A stretch of 64,000 bases of DNA from Himantopus leucocephalus (GCA_003993805.1 RSEF01000020.1:12333655-12397654), one strand, 5' to 3'; shown: positions 34,491 to 54,100, counted from the first letter of the stretch. Notes: generated by a model from the sequence alone, not told the origin. Translations and numbers: made by a program.

Positions 34491-35261
34491 TTTTTTTGTG
34501 GTTTCCTTGACAATAAATTAGCAAACTATATCCACAAAATGTATTCAACAGTTTAAGCTAAATTGACTGCCAGCAGATTGCTGAAGCCTTCGCAAACTCC
34601 ATCCTGAGTTCACTGTAAACACCTTGCTCAGTCAAATGGGCTCTGAAGCTCAGAGCAAGTAACAAACCATATTGCTTCCCCTTCTCTCCTGCTAAAAGGG
34701 AAAGATTTTCCTGCTAGGCTATTTTTCTGCTTTTCTGACTGTATCATGTGATTTTATTCCATTTGGGAAAAAAAAATCACCCTTCTTGCCTCATTAAAAT
34801 GCAATGAAAAATCCAAGATCATTGCATAGGTCAGCGCAGGGCTTTGCAAAATTATTTATTTCATAAAATTGCATAAATGGATCAGGTAAATCAGTTGGAA
34901 ACAGGAAAGAAGGAGGAGGGTTTTTTTTTTTGCTAGGCATGAACTGAAATGCAATAGTGAAACAAGAATTAAGTTTTACTTTGTAGTAAGTTATAGAGCT
35001 GCAAGTACCTCCTATAAAGGCAGTTAATGTATGTAAGTTTTATGGTCATATACTCCACCAAAGAACTGTTTTTACAAGAGGGATAAATATGTAAACTAGA
35101 AAGAGATTTACTGGAAATATTTTGGAAAAAAAAACCCAAACAAGAAATATTAAACTATTTGTGGATAGCCCAGCCAAGATTAGTGATGAAATTCACTGGC
35201 CTATTGATGTTGCAAACAATTGACTCGTACCTAGGATCTATGAAGGAGTAAAAAGAACCTA

Positions 35262-35335
35262 CGGGTTCAAATTTTGCTCTCAGTTTTACACTGATGTAAA
35301 TCCAGACTAAGTCTCTTGGACTCAGTGTAACAGTA
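35262..35335. repeat. Probable old amniote interspersed repeat copy 2
   Basis: Reads TTTTGCTCTCAGTTTTACAC, then TGATGTAAATCCAGACTAAG and GGACTCAGTGTAAC. This is close to the TCTCAGTTACACTGGTGTAAATCC pattern seen in many copies of the same old amniote repeat. Confidence 0.5.
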
Positions 35336-36289
35336 GAACTATGGAATATTTCCAGACATCTATCAACGAGCAACTGCAGAAACGCGCTGCCCTAAGGAGT
35401 CGCAGAATCTGGCCATGAGCATTTCAAACCCCGATTTACACTCTGTGCTCAGGTTTGCAGCGCTGGCCAAACAGAAGGTTTGGCTGCGTGGGAAATGCTG
35501 AATAGAGACCTCAAATGCCAATGCTGTCAGCATATCTGAACAGTTTTACCTTTACACGCATGCAGACATCCTGCTGACTTCATTTTCTTAACCACCTCTA
35601 AAATTCACACAGAATTTTAAAATTCTGATGGCCATCAAAACACAAATTTATTAGAGCAGAGTGTCAGGGAAATTAAAGCAGCCCAACAAATATAAGTAGA
35701 CAACTGTTTTTCATTGGTTTCTATGCTCTGGTACTGCTGTGAATTGTTGAAGATGGAATGGAATGAAGAGAGTTACATTACAAATAGGAAAACATACAGA
35801 AAAAGCTTACTTAAAAAGCCAAGTAAGGTCAGCTTTTAGATTAAAATAAAGCAAGGAAAATCTAGGTCTGATTCTGCATCTGTCTGAATTAAATAGCAAA
35901 AACTTTTGTTCCTTTTAGTCATTCCAACCATATGCATAAGTATGGCTGAAGATTTTATTCTATTCCTGTAGGATCTCTTTACATTTGATGCCTAAATAAA
36001 TGAAGTGAAGTTTCCTTTATAAAATATTTACGGAATCTTCTTAAGAACCATTAAGCTCATTAGCCAGGTGAATTCATTTCGGATTTGGCCAACAAACTGC
36101 GTAACTAGCTGAGAGCCACAGGGCCAGCTGTCTGGACGACGAGTTAGTCTGTACGGGAGCCAGCAGCCAGATGGAGACGACAGCCAGCTCAGGAAATACA
36201 ATATTTACCCTGAAAGAATGTCGAAAGACAGTAAAAAGTCTGACCACTGAGCTCCATAAACACAGATTTGAATCGTCATCAGTATTCTG

Positions 36290-36425
36290 CCTTTGATTCC
36301 AGCCTTTCTGCCCCCCTCTCCCCCCGCCGCTCCCGCCCCGGCTCACCTCGCGCCTCCTCATTAGGATGAGTTCAGCGAAAAGCCGCGTGGCGCAGCGCCG
36401 GGGCCGGGGGTGTCATCCTGGGAGG
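36290..36425 (-). promoter_or_regulatory. Small CpG-rich patch, possible minus-strand promoter
   Basis: An island of GC-rich, CpG-rich DNA (CCGCCGCTCCCGCCCCG, GCGTGGCGCAGCGCCGG) in AT-rich surroundings. On the minus strand it gives ATGAGGAGGCGCGAG followed by GTGAGC, a near-ideal splice donor with exon end at 36347. It could be the start of an unannotated minus-strand transcript, or an isolated regulatory CpG patch. Confidence 0.3.
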
Positions 36426-39258
36426 AGGCTGATGGGTGCTCAACCTGCTCACTACAAAACCGTGTTACACATTCAGCAAACAGAAAGCTCAGCCTGACAG
36501 AAGGGAAATATAATTAGGATAAAGAAAAAAGACAAGGAGAGGAAGGAGGGCTCCCGTTACCCAGGGGTTAGGAGAATTCATAAGGCCTCCAGGCACAAGC
36601 AAGAAGCTCAAAAGCAGGAGAGGAAGTCTGAGGCAGATTATTTCTCCCTTTTGTAAGGCAAATGACTAATTATACAAAGCAAGATTCTTTTTTTCCAAAG
36701 AGGTTTGAAAAGTATCATGCAATATTGATACAGAAATTGTATTTAATGCAGGTTTACAAGCCAAGAGGTAAAAGAAAATGTACATGTAAACACGGTGTTT
36801 TCTTCTTATTCTCCCTGCGACTCCTCCCTTTGTCAGAAAGATGCTCAGCACACCTGGAGAAAGTTCCCTGTGAAAGAGAAAAATACTTCCAACTGGACAT
36901 GGTTTTAGGCTTCCACAGTATGTGTCCAGAAAGGGAAAGAAACAGTGAGCCTCATCTAACTGACTTTCCATTCTGCAGCATTGTTTCTATTTATTTTACT
37001 CATTTTTCTTTCAAAGGAAGAAAAAAAAAATATCCCTGTTAGAGGGAGCTGGATCAATACTAAGAAATTCTTTGTCAGATGAAATAAGAACGATCATTAA
37101 CCTTGCCGCTTACAAATTATATGCAAACTTCACTTTTCAACTCCTCTCTCCCACATCATCCCCAGCAAACTTCCCTCATTTTGTTCAGCAACTAAAACCC
37201 GGCCCAACCACCCAAACACACACTGCTACTAATAACCTTTAAGCTCTCTTCCCGCTGTGTGGGTGGGAAAAAAAGGAGGAGGTATTTCATGATATGGTTC
37301 AGGTATTTTGGTGACAGGGGCTCTCCTATCTGTTTATTTCGGCTGGATTTGAGGCTGGATTATGTCTATTATTTACAGATCCAATCTCTCTGGGAGATTA
37401 CCGTGCCAGCAGCTCCGCGCCCCTCGATGCGTGGGCTGCCCCTGGCCAAGACCAGCCCCTGCCTTCTGCGTGCAGCTGGCTGCGGGATCGGCCCTAACAG
37501 CCCAGTTATCGGCTTGGAATTATTGATAGCAGGCTCCGGTCTCCATTTAAGGCTTGATCCATCGCCTCCAAACATTTAACTGTTGCCATTACTCGCCAAA
37601 TTGTGATTGGGTGCCATGACTGAGCGGTCGAAAAAGACTTGAGTGTGATGCTTTTCTTTTGAGTGTCTGAGAATGCTAACTTTGTTGTAGGTTGTATTAA
37701 TTTCATTTCCAGGAAGAATTCAATTTTTATTTTTAGTTCAACTTCCCCCCACCCCCCTAAAAAAAAAAGCTTTCCCTGATGGCCTCTATTTTGCTTTCCT
37801 TTTCCCAGATCAGAGGAAATTTATTAGGATTTCCTCTGTGCTTGTAGGACTTGGCTGTTAAATCATGATTGCTGTGTCGGATGTCCCTCGTCCCGTTATT
37901 CTGCTGCCTTCTCCCCATCTTGCAAATGGCTTATTGCTAAGGAAAACTTTTAATAGTCCTATGCATCTCTTGAATTCATATTGTTAATAAATGTCATCGG
38001 AAATCTCAATACTGGTTACCTTTCAGGGAAAAGAATACTTTAGTGAAACATAGCGTCTTCCCGTTCCAAGCATGGAGTAAAATTTCAGACTGAGCTGCTG
38101 TGGGTTTCCGCCATGGAGGAAGCTCCGCCATCCCCCGGTGTGTACCAGCTGCTGCAGACAAGGGCCAGCGCTGCTGCACCGCCTCTGCTCAGCCCCCTTC
38201 CTTCGACTCCATAGAAGTCGCCAATTTTACTGAGATATAATCAAGGTAGAAACACATCAGAGTCAGTAGTACTCTAGAATATGTTTTAGACATGAAAAAG
38301 AAAATGATAAGATCATGAAAAGGGTTTGTCCATACCCTTTTGTAACTAAGAAAAAATGCCCTCAGTCCAAGGCACCAAGGCAGGAGTAGGAGCCCTCGTG
38401 TCTGATCTCCCCCTCTCCAACACCACAATTCAAAAGGTCTTTCAGATGCAACAGGAGTTTCAGACTGGAACCACCTATGAGCACGTGCCCAGCGTAAACG
38501 GGCAAAATACAGGGGCAGAACCTGCTCCCTTCTCCATGTTATCTTTATTAACAGCCTCATTTAATTGGACTTCCTTCAGATTAGGGTACCGCTGATGTGA
38601 AAATTAAACGCCATCTGCCAAAACATTTTTTGAAATTGTTGACATTTCTGCAAACGTAATCCATGCTGCAGGACAGAGTCCACTTCAGTCTCCTTTCACA
38701 GGTGAGGAGAAGTATTAATCATTAATATATGTCTTATGTTATCTGTGCAGACTGACAGTTAGTTCTAAGAGAATGTTGGTTATATTTTCTGATTTTTCCA
38801 AATAGGTCGTATGAGATGAGGTGCACGTAGCTTTCACAGGCTGTGTTCTTAAAAGAAGGTTTATAACTGCATGCAAAACGTTATGTGCAAATTTGTTCCT
38901 AACTTGCATTTAACTTTATCGCAACTGAGCTCTGAAATTAAGTAGTTGTGTTCACAAATGGCTGTAATTAGTTAACTACATACTTACTTACTAATTTGTT
39001 CACACAGCTAAAGTAACCAGCATGCGCAGGAATGTGTGCCCAACTCTGGGAGAACAGCACACGCGTGAGAGGTGCTCCTCATCTTGACTTTGTCTGCACT
39101 TCTGCGTCTGCTCTGCACAAAACGGGTCCTTAGATGTTCGAGTGAGAGGTGTGGAAGGGGAAAACGGTGTTGCCAGGCCAGACCTAGCAGGCGCCTGCAC
39201 CCGCAGACAAGGAAACAGGAAAGTCGACTTTTGAAAAATCCCATTATTCAGCTTGTAC

Positions 39259-39379
39259 CTGGTCTGGCTGGTCAGTTGGGTTTTTGATGTTACTTTCCTT
39301 TTTTTCAGTTTCTTCCTCTGAGTTTTGGCTGTTTTCTTGTTTTTCCAGTTTTTCCCCACTATAGGGACAGCTGATGTCA
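39259..39379 (-). other. Exon-like segment on minus strand, unproven
   Basis: On the minus strand a T-rich tract ending TTGTGGACAG is followed by 1 base plus 40 open codons and then CAG|GTACAA. The peptide runs DISCPYSGEKLEKQENSQNS, then an acidic and lysine-rich part ending NPTDQPDQ. Splice sites and phase are consistent with an internal exon. The pyrimidine-rich + strand would by itself produce Glu/Lys codons on the minus strand, and no companion exon was found, so this stays a candidate only. Confidence 0.2.
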
Positions 39380-41299
39380 CTGTCCACAAGAAAACGAAAT
39401 TAAAAAAAATTGTCTGCAATTATTGTAAAGTTTTTAATCTCTGACAAATGACTGATCTTTCAAGATTGTCAGCAATTTCAAATTTCAATCTAAATTTATG
39501 CCCATGTTATAAATACATTTGCTGTTATTTGCGCAGTGTTAAAAGGCAACTCAGCAGCATGAGGTACAGAAGAGTTTTTAAGCACGAGATGTTGAAATTG
39601 TGTGGAATTATTTATACATTCGTATTTATTTACAAAATACTGTGGCACAAAACCTTTTCCTGTTTTCATACAGCTTTGTTTTGCAAGAGTCCTCCAGACA
39701 GGTGTTCCTGTGCATTGGCCTAAATCTTTTAATCTGCAGATCCAGTTTCTACAAAAGCGACAAAGTTGTGCTGCAAGTATTCGCTTTATTTCTTGTTTCC
39801 TTTCTTTGTTTACAGCAAGTGGTACTTCTCAGCTTGACTCTTCTATCTGTCTTTGTTGGTATCACTGAATAAGAGGATATTGATGCATTCCTAGAAAACA
39901 GTAAAATTTCTTTTTACCTTGTTTGGCCAATGGGATTCCTTAAAACTTGTGTCTGGCTTTCTGAATTTTAGAGTATTGTATTTGTTGCTAGCTAAGAGGA
40001 CTTTTGGCTGCTTTATGGCTTCTTGAAGACTTTGCGGTGTTCTGCAGACTTAATGCCTCACCCTCAGTTCTCCACATCAGCTGAAAAACAGTCCCAGCTC
40101 AGGTTTGCCTGCAGAAAGCCTTGGTGTTCAGTAGAGAGTGGGTGTCGGTGCTTTTTATTACTCCTCTTAGTTTCCTGTTGCTTCTTTAATTTCTTTTGTC
40201 TGTTGGTGTCTAGATTTATGGCCAGCGTTTGTTAGTGCATGGAGCTGAGGTGCTGAGAGCTTTCTGTATCCCAAGCCTCTTCCTCTACAGAGTGGGAGGC
40301 AGGAAGAGGGAGGCAGCTGGCATCTGCAGCCCCAAAATGGTTCAGTGCCTTTCCCAGCTGGTTTGAAAGGTAGAAAAGCTGCACCCAGATAGAGATGGCT
40401 CTGGACAAGAAGTGAATGAAGGCTGCCGGTGGTCAATGGCTGGATGGGACATATTTGTTGCAAAGCTGTTATAGGTACAAAAAATTGTTGTATTGAAAAT
40501 ATCTATCTAAAAATCATACGCTCAGTTTCTTACAAACTATTGGCACTTTGTTGTTGTTTTGGATGGAAATCTGTTTAGCCAATTCTGCTTCTGGGAGCAC
40601 CGTATCATTTCTGCCGGTCCCTGAAGAGGGTCTAGGTTTCACCATGAGACTATTTCAAATGGGACCAGGTGATGCAGGAAAGATCTGCTCTAGAAGCCAT
40701 CAGCAGCACCAAACCTGTCCTGTTTTTAATAATCTTGAAATACTTGGGAGTGTTAAGCTAAGGTAGCTGCTCAGTCTTCCAATCCTTTCAGCACACGTCA
40801 AAAAAAAAAAGTAATACTAGACAGAGGTGTCTAATCAAAACATTACCAGAAGCTGCCATTTGGCAGCACCATGAGATGGTACCGGGCAACATTAATCCTC
40901 AAAGAGCAGTCAGTAAAGTCCTATCAGTCATCTAAGTGTCAAAGCGATTGGCTCTGAGGAGGGCTGCTTCCCTCCTGGCTGCGTAACGGGGCATCAGTGG
41001 CAGTGTGCGCAGGGTCGGGGTGTCACGCCCAAACTCAAGCTGCAAACACGCACACAGGAGGTCTGTGCCCTGGGAGGTTCCTCCAGGTTTAGATGCCGCC
41101 TTTCAACCAGGCTGCAGTTTTTTCCCCCTCCTCCTTTTGAAAAGAGGGGACGTTGCAATGTTTTGTTGATTTCCCTTTGGCTTTGTAGCTGCTTAAAAAG
41201 TTGCCTGGGGAAGCCAAGCGTGTGTGTCTGCGTAAGGGGCAATTCCAAGAGGAGGGTCTCTAGTAATGAAGCCTCGTATTTGCCCAGCTAGGTGAGAGC

Positions 41300-47081
<5,782 letters not shown>

Positions 47082-48191
47082 AGTCAATTTTCCTGTGACA
47101 TTCATCCAGGTGTGGACTCATCATTGCCTCTGTTACATGAAGATCATTTTACCATCATGGGATTGATGTTTCTTTATTGGTTTTTCATGGGTGAATATGG
47201 ATTCTCTTTATGGATTTTGGCCCCATCTGAACTACTCAGAAGTTTCACAGAATTTTGTGTGTTTAAATACAATATATTTGGATTGAGACTAAAGCAGACA
47301 ATAAATATCTATGCTTAATGTTACAGTCTAAAGCTGCCTGCAAGATTTATTCAGATTTCATTTACTGGACTTACTGGATTCATGGGAGAAGTGGATTTTC
47401 TTTGATTATGAAAAGACTGGCAACCAGGTCTATAATTTAGGAGAGTTTGAGTTCAGACTTCAATCAAGAGTTAGTGTGTTGCTGCCAAAGAACTGTATAT
47501 TGATATATTGGTCATACATGTTTTTGTCCTTGGGACTTAACTGACATGATCTATTCCATTGTCTTGAGAAAGGTAATTATTATTGATAACTGGTTGACTT
47601 TAATTCTCCTCTGCGTGTAGTGTGTTGGATGGTTCACCCATATATTTATGCTCTGTCACTGGTCACAATCAAGGCTAGCTTGCATAAAGCTAAGAGTTTA
47701 TGGTTGTATTTTAGTTGGCTATGTAAGGTATTCCTCTTTTCCACGTGCTGTTTTCTAAACAGAAGAGCTGATTATAACCATTGAGAAAAGTATTCTTACC
47801 AGGGTTAAAGGTGATCATTCAGGCACAACTTTGCAAAACAGCTTTACCCTGCAGGAAATCTCACACTTGTTCTTCAATTTTAATTAACATGATTGATAAT
47901 AACTGCTTTATTAAAAACCTAAGGGATTCCTTCCTTAGACACAACCACTTTATTAGCTGGAGATGAGATCCCCTTGTTTGTAATTATGTCTATTTTTCAA
48001 ACCTTCTGTTGTGTTAAAAGTATCATCTGGTTTTGCCTTAACTCCACAACTGTATATAATTTTAGATCATATGTTTAACAAATATGAAATCCAAATAGCC
48101 GGTACCTAACTCGGTGCAATATCTTTTCGGCTTTTTGTACAGGTCATATGAATTCATAAACTTATTTATTATACCATTGTTACATAATAAA
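47082..48191 (+). terminator. CBLN4: CBLN4 3' UTR and candidate poly(A) signals
   Basis: AT-rich sequence after the stop codon with AATAAA at about 47300-47305 and again at about 48186-48191. Alternative poly(A) use would give UTRs of about 0.2 kb or 1.1 kb. Confidence 0.5.
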
Positions 48192-51100
48192 GATTAATAT
48201 ATGTTAGCTGAATTTTTGACCTTTGGATTTTCGAAGTCACTTCATGCTATTTTTTTATTGGATAGAATTATTGTATGCAAAGTGTAAACTTTTGGGATTC
48301 ACCGAAACTGTCCTGGGAGGCAGGCAAACTGCCATAGGTTAGTCTGGCAGAATCCTAGAGGTAATCAGAATGATCTAGAAATAACCTATGCATTTTATTT
48401 AAAAAACATTTAGGCAGAAATCCTGGCTTCCCTGAAGTTAGCGTTAAGAATCACATTGATTCCAAAGAATTTTGGATGAGACCTGTGCTTTAGGTTTTGC
48501 TGTCAGCATTAAAATCCAGTGCCATCAAATTGAATATCAATTAAAAATGATTTTCACATGAAGTGCTAATGAAACCTCTATCTCTCATGCCCAAAATATA
48601 CACTGAATTTGATGGATATTTGTGCCTTGCATATCATAAAGGATATGGTTCTAAACTAAAAAATACTATATACTTGAGAATGTTTCTGGATGGAAGCATA
48701 TCCAGCAATCTGAGACCTTCTCTGCAAGCCAGTTTAGGCTTGGATTTGCTGTTTTAGGTAATCTGTTTCCAATTTCTTCACTTGTCAGCCAAGTGCAGTG
48801 TATCATATTGCTCCAACCGCTGTAAATGGATATTTCACTGAATTAAAGTCTAATGTATGGCTGGTTGATGCTCCTGATAAAAATGTCAGGGAATCAGTGA
48901 CACAGAATTCTGCCCCAATTCCTTATTTTTCTGGACTCAACATACAGGATTTTGGGGGGAATTTCAGGAGGATAGGTGGGTACATTTGCACCCCTATGGG
49001 ATAAGTCAGATGAGGAGGTAATTTGTTAGACGCGGTATCGTTTCTGTACAGAACACTGCAGTTTGGGAGGAAGTGGAAAGACATGGCAAGAAGGCAAATG
49101 ATTTACATTGCTGAAAACTACAAAGTTCTCCATTATGACTGATCAAAATGTATCACCACTGTACCCCCAAAATATATATATATATGTATATCTAAAAAAA
49201 CCTGTGATTGCAGCACATAATATGCATGATATTATAAAAAGGTTATTTGTCACAAGGGTTTATTTCAGAGGGGAGCATCAGTATTTTGTATAAAATTAGT
49301 AAAATCTGAAAGCTCACCTTACCCATTGGTATATATGTTCCTACACAGACAGAAGAAAAATGGCATTAAAGGTGTCAGTATACTTTTCAGAACAATCGAA
49401 TGTATCTAGCTTCTTTAGTTTGTAAACATATGATCTTTAAAAGCTGCCTTTAGCATTCAGCAATAATACTGAACTATCTTAATATACTGTTGATTTCCCC
49501 TTGGCAAAACATTTCTGATTGCTTCGGAGTCATTAACAGTTATTTAAACTTTAACTAGAGAATCTAGGAAGTTATTCAATTAAGGAGATACGTTCTGGTG
49601 GAAATGTCCTGAATTTTTCTCCTCAGCCTCTAAAATCAGAATTACTAACTAATTATTTTGCTAGTTAAAGGAAAAAAAAAGAAGTTTCAGAGAGGTCACT
49701 GTAAAGCAGCCTGTGTTACCTTCACCCAACGCTGAGCACCGGCTCCACTCAGAGGTGGCCTCTGGAGATGGGCAACGGCACACCCGTTCTCTTAGCTCAC
49801 ATTTAAACATATAAATAAGAACAAACTATGTTTTTTTAGACTACAGTTTGAGCTGCTTCCCAGATCTTGTTTTCATTATATTATCCCACACTTCAGTTAT
49901 GTCAGCAGGAGTTTCTCCCAGAAGAGGGAAGATAAACGAGCTTAGATGGAGCTGGGTCTGGAAACTACTGTTGTTCTTCTCTCTCTCTCTTTCCTCATTC
50001 CTTTCCCTTCTGTCTTTCTGTGTTAATGCTACAGTAGTTTTCTTGTTCGGAAGCAACAGCTCAGGAGGCACTTCACATTTCAAGGATATTTAAGATTAGC
50101 GGTTTGATTTTTTTGAAAAGAACTTTAAACTCCATTGAGCTGCACTGTAAAGGTTAGAGCTGAATTTCTGATCCTGTTGAATTTGATGACACTAGTCTTA
50201 TTGATTCTGGTGAGGGCAGAATTTCCCACTCTGTGTGCATCCCTGCTACAGAACATGCCAAGGATCTATACCCACATCCTTCAACGTATGTGCACTTTGC
50301 GGTCAACTTTGTAGCTTATATGGAAGATTGAGGGTGCAAGAAAATTATCTGGCCATGCATGGTAAAGATAAAGTTACTTTCTGAGGATAACTTATATATT
50401 GTTATTAGTAGTGATCTCTTTACAAAGGAGATCTGTATTTTTACCATTTAATCTATATTTTATTTATATTCCTATTTTATTCATATTTTATTACAAAACT
50501 AAGGAAAAAAGAAGAACCATATTGTCCTCCTCAGGTGATGTAAATATTTTTGGTAGAGCCAGGAATACCCTGTTCGCCTCGATTCATCCTGTAGAAAGCT
50601 GCTCTGTTCTGTTGAATCCTATTTGCCACGAAGGGTTTAGGCTATATATGCCATTTGACTGTGGAGCCAAAAAAGATACTGTTCAGAAGAGCCTGGGTAA
50701 TGGAAGTGGTTTTGGAACAGGCACTGAGGTAGCTTTGAAAATTGCACAAGCAGCTTTGGCTTTACATAGAAAGCAAAAACTAACTTTGAAGCACAGAGAA
50801 GGAAAACATAATATTTCTTTCTTTTTTTAAGCAACATTTTGTATTTGTTTTGTGTTATGTCACTGTCAAGTAGTATTGGAACATTTTCTGAGTGTTAATT
50901 AAATTACTTTGGCCAGGTCATGGCAGAGTAAATACTGCAACCTCAGTGTTACCACTGAGAAAATGGAGACAGGGTTTGGGAGAGGACCAGTGCCGTGCCC
51001 AGAGCGCCACCTCAGCCACTACAGGTGCTTGGTCCTGTTCAGTTTGCTGGATTGCTCCTTTTTCTGATACAAGGCATTTTTTTAAAAATCAAGCACGCTT

Positions 51101-54100
51101 TTGGAGTGAATGGCATATTGCTGTATTTCCTCTTCCATATTATTTAGATGTCTATTTCTAGAAAGATGAAAGCGGTGAAACAGGACAGTTTTAAATGCCC
51201 TAAGAAATGCTTTTTTTTTTTTTTTTCTCTTTTTCCCAAGCCCCCAAAGGACACACATCTGCAGTATGTATAGTGTTTTTACAAGCAGGTTTTAGGATAG
51301 AGAAGGTAAATGCAAGGAGCAGTATGTCATAATCACAACAAAGAAGCCGAACCATTACCATGAAATACGGGCTGAAGCAGAGAAGCAGATATATGTTCTC
51401 CTCCTTTTATAAGGGCTTCTGAGTTGGTAACACGTTTTACCTTAGCAATTCATTACAGTTGCCCTTCATATTGTAAGAGCTCTTTGTAATATTCAAACTC
51501 TTTGTCTTCTAAAGACAATGTTAACCAGATGACTCAATGTAAATAAATGAAGATCCCCAGTGAGAGAATTTATTAGCTGGCACATACCACAACAACATAT
51601 TTTTTGTGCTATTGCTGTCCAGACAGGAAAGGCTCCTTTGAGAAAAGACATTGTCTTAGACACTGAGCTAAAGTTATTTATCTGTTGCTGGTTAGGAATG
51701 GGGGGGGAATCCCCTTTCCTACCCTAGAGCACTAAGGGGAATGCACGCAAAGAATAATGATAAAATCAGTCACCGTTATATAAGTGATGATGAGAATAAT
51801 GGAGATGTGGCTTGAATAGTCTGTTTAGTGAAAGCTGTGATCTAAGGCGTTTGATGGAAGCAATCACTATTTTAATCTTCACAGTTGGGGGAAGGAAAAA
51901 AGCCAGTTGCATCATTTTTAACAGCTTCTTCCCCCCCCCCCCCCCCTTTTTTTTTATTCCTACTGCCTTGTGGTTCAGCTTAGCTGCAAAAAAGATAATG
52001 TGATCAGAAATGATCTAAGAAAAGTTCATTTCTGTAGAGGGATGGGGGAGGTTTGTTTTGTTTGGTTGTTTTTTTTTTTTGCCGGTATCTGACGTGGGGG
52101 AAAAAACCAAGCAGGAGAGGGGAGGAATATGACAAACTTGACTTAAATACATTCTTGACCTATCGTCCAGTTCAGTGAATTGCCTAAATATGTTCTGCTG
52201 ATATGCGTAATACTTTTCTACAATGCATGATACTGACCCATCCTGTGAAGGCCACCGTATTGTAATCTGATGGCTTTTAATCCTGCTGGAGGAAACTAGA
52301 TGTAGAAGTGTAGTGCAGAGCACTGGAGATCGGCAAATAAAACAGCTTTATCTCTGTATTTACACGTGTGCCTGGATTTACTCCTACAAAGCAGGTCTGT
52401 CATCCCTGGGGCATTTCATTGCAAAGGGCAAATGTGTGTATGAACATTGACACACTCGAAAACAAGCTGAGAGTGTGGAGATTTCTGAATTACTGCTGAC
52501 ACAAGGAAAAAAATGTGCTCTAATCTCATTGTGAGGTCATCTAAATGCGCTGTATGGTCCTAATGCTGGAAGGAGGCAGATCTCCGTGGCACCTGGGCAG
52601 AGTGACCAGAGCTGTGTGGAGGGGACAAGACCTGCCCGCGGATGGAGGGTCTGTATTGACCCAAGTGTTGGGGGCCTCTGTAGGTGACTTGGAGCAGTGT
52701 TAGGACAGTCAGGCAGGCTGTTAGCTGTCCCGGAGTTTTACTCAATATAAAAATCAATGTCTGGGGTTTTATTTTATCCCTTTCTTTGCAAACAAAGGTC
52801 TATTTACAGTGAACATATGGGATTCTCAAACAAAGGCACTTTTTAAAATTAAGTGTCTGAAAAGAAATTTAAGAAAAAGTTCTCCTAGGTATATAGCAAG
52901 GCTGAATTTCTCTTAAGTTGAAGGCTTGCAATTAAGTAGCAAAGCAAATGAAAATAAAGATACATCTGTGCTCTACCACACAGCTAAACATAAAGGAGCA
53001 AAATTGATTCTGGCGTCTGTCCCACGTACCTGCAAGACAGCCCAGAAGCTCAGTGCAACAGGGTGACAGCTCGTTATGCCGGCTGGTCCCACCCTGCAGC
53101 GGCAGAAGCAGCCACTGGGCAGCCTCACCCGGCACTGGTGATACGGCTTCTGCGGACAAGATGCATTTCCGCAAGGGGAAAGTTAGTGCTGGTGTCGGAG
53201 CATTTTTCTGGAACATCAGGGCTCGATGCGGCTCTTCCACAGCCGCTCAAGCACCCGGGCGGACCTGAGCAGCCTTTGCAATGCTCCGACCTACAGCAGG
53301 TTGCAAAATTTTACTTGAAACAATTCCCTACCAGGAAACACCATTTGAATTCCATTACTGTTTGGAAAAAGCAGACGCGTTAGAAGATAAAATTTTTATT
53401 TTTTCAAATAAAAGGAGAGAATTGTTTTGGATCAAAAAGCTTCTGTATTTAATTTTAAACTCACTCATTTGAAATATTACATTGGTTCAGATAGAAAAGG
53501 GAAAGAAAACTGAAAGAAAACATTTGAACTTTTCAAATAAATATTTGAAAAAAAATAATGTTCAGGCTGCTCTAAAATGATATTTGTTGCCAGAATTGCC
53601 AGAATTCCATTTGGATAAAAATTATACAATTTTAGAAGTTCATTGAGCTTTTTCAGATGACCATATTTCCAAATCTCTTTCCTTCCTTAATTTTGTTAAC
53701 ACAAAGAAAAGATTTTCCCTGTACTTTCGTCCTATTGTTTGATTTGCTAAAGCATACAAAACCATCTGTTAAAATGCCTTCATGAAGATTTCATAAATTG
53801 TGGGGTTTTTATTTCAGAATATATCTTTAATGTCATGGGGAACACTGTTTTCATCTTCAGGGAGGATCAAACACTGCCTATTTCCTCTGTTGAGAAAACC
53901 CAAATCACATTTAGCACACCTGGCTTAAAGATTGCACCAGAGCTTCACATTTATTATTCAAGTTCAGTGAAATTTTCATGAATACCCTTGAAAGTTCAAT
54001 GTCAGCGTGCAGAAGAAGGGGCTTTCACATAAAAGATGCTTTTCTTTGTGCCTACAACCTGACTCTACCTTCACCCTCAGCTACTACTTCCTAATATGAT

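Noticed and set aside
36662..37042. 126-codon plus-strand open frame
   Set aside because: No recognisable domain; mixed composition expected of random open sequence.
38189..38595. Overlapping open frames on both strands
   Set aside because: Neither has recognisable domains, and frames open on both strands usually mean low stop density only.
39000..39419. 139-codon minus-strand frame starting with a signal-like hydrophobic stretch
   Set aside because: The hydrophobic start comes from a T-rich tract; the rest is lysine-rich from the same strand bias. The other frame of this segment is reported instead as a weak exon candidate.
50399..50830. 143-codon plus-strand open frame
   Set aside because: No domain or codon pattern that looks coding; no splice or promoter context.
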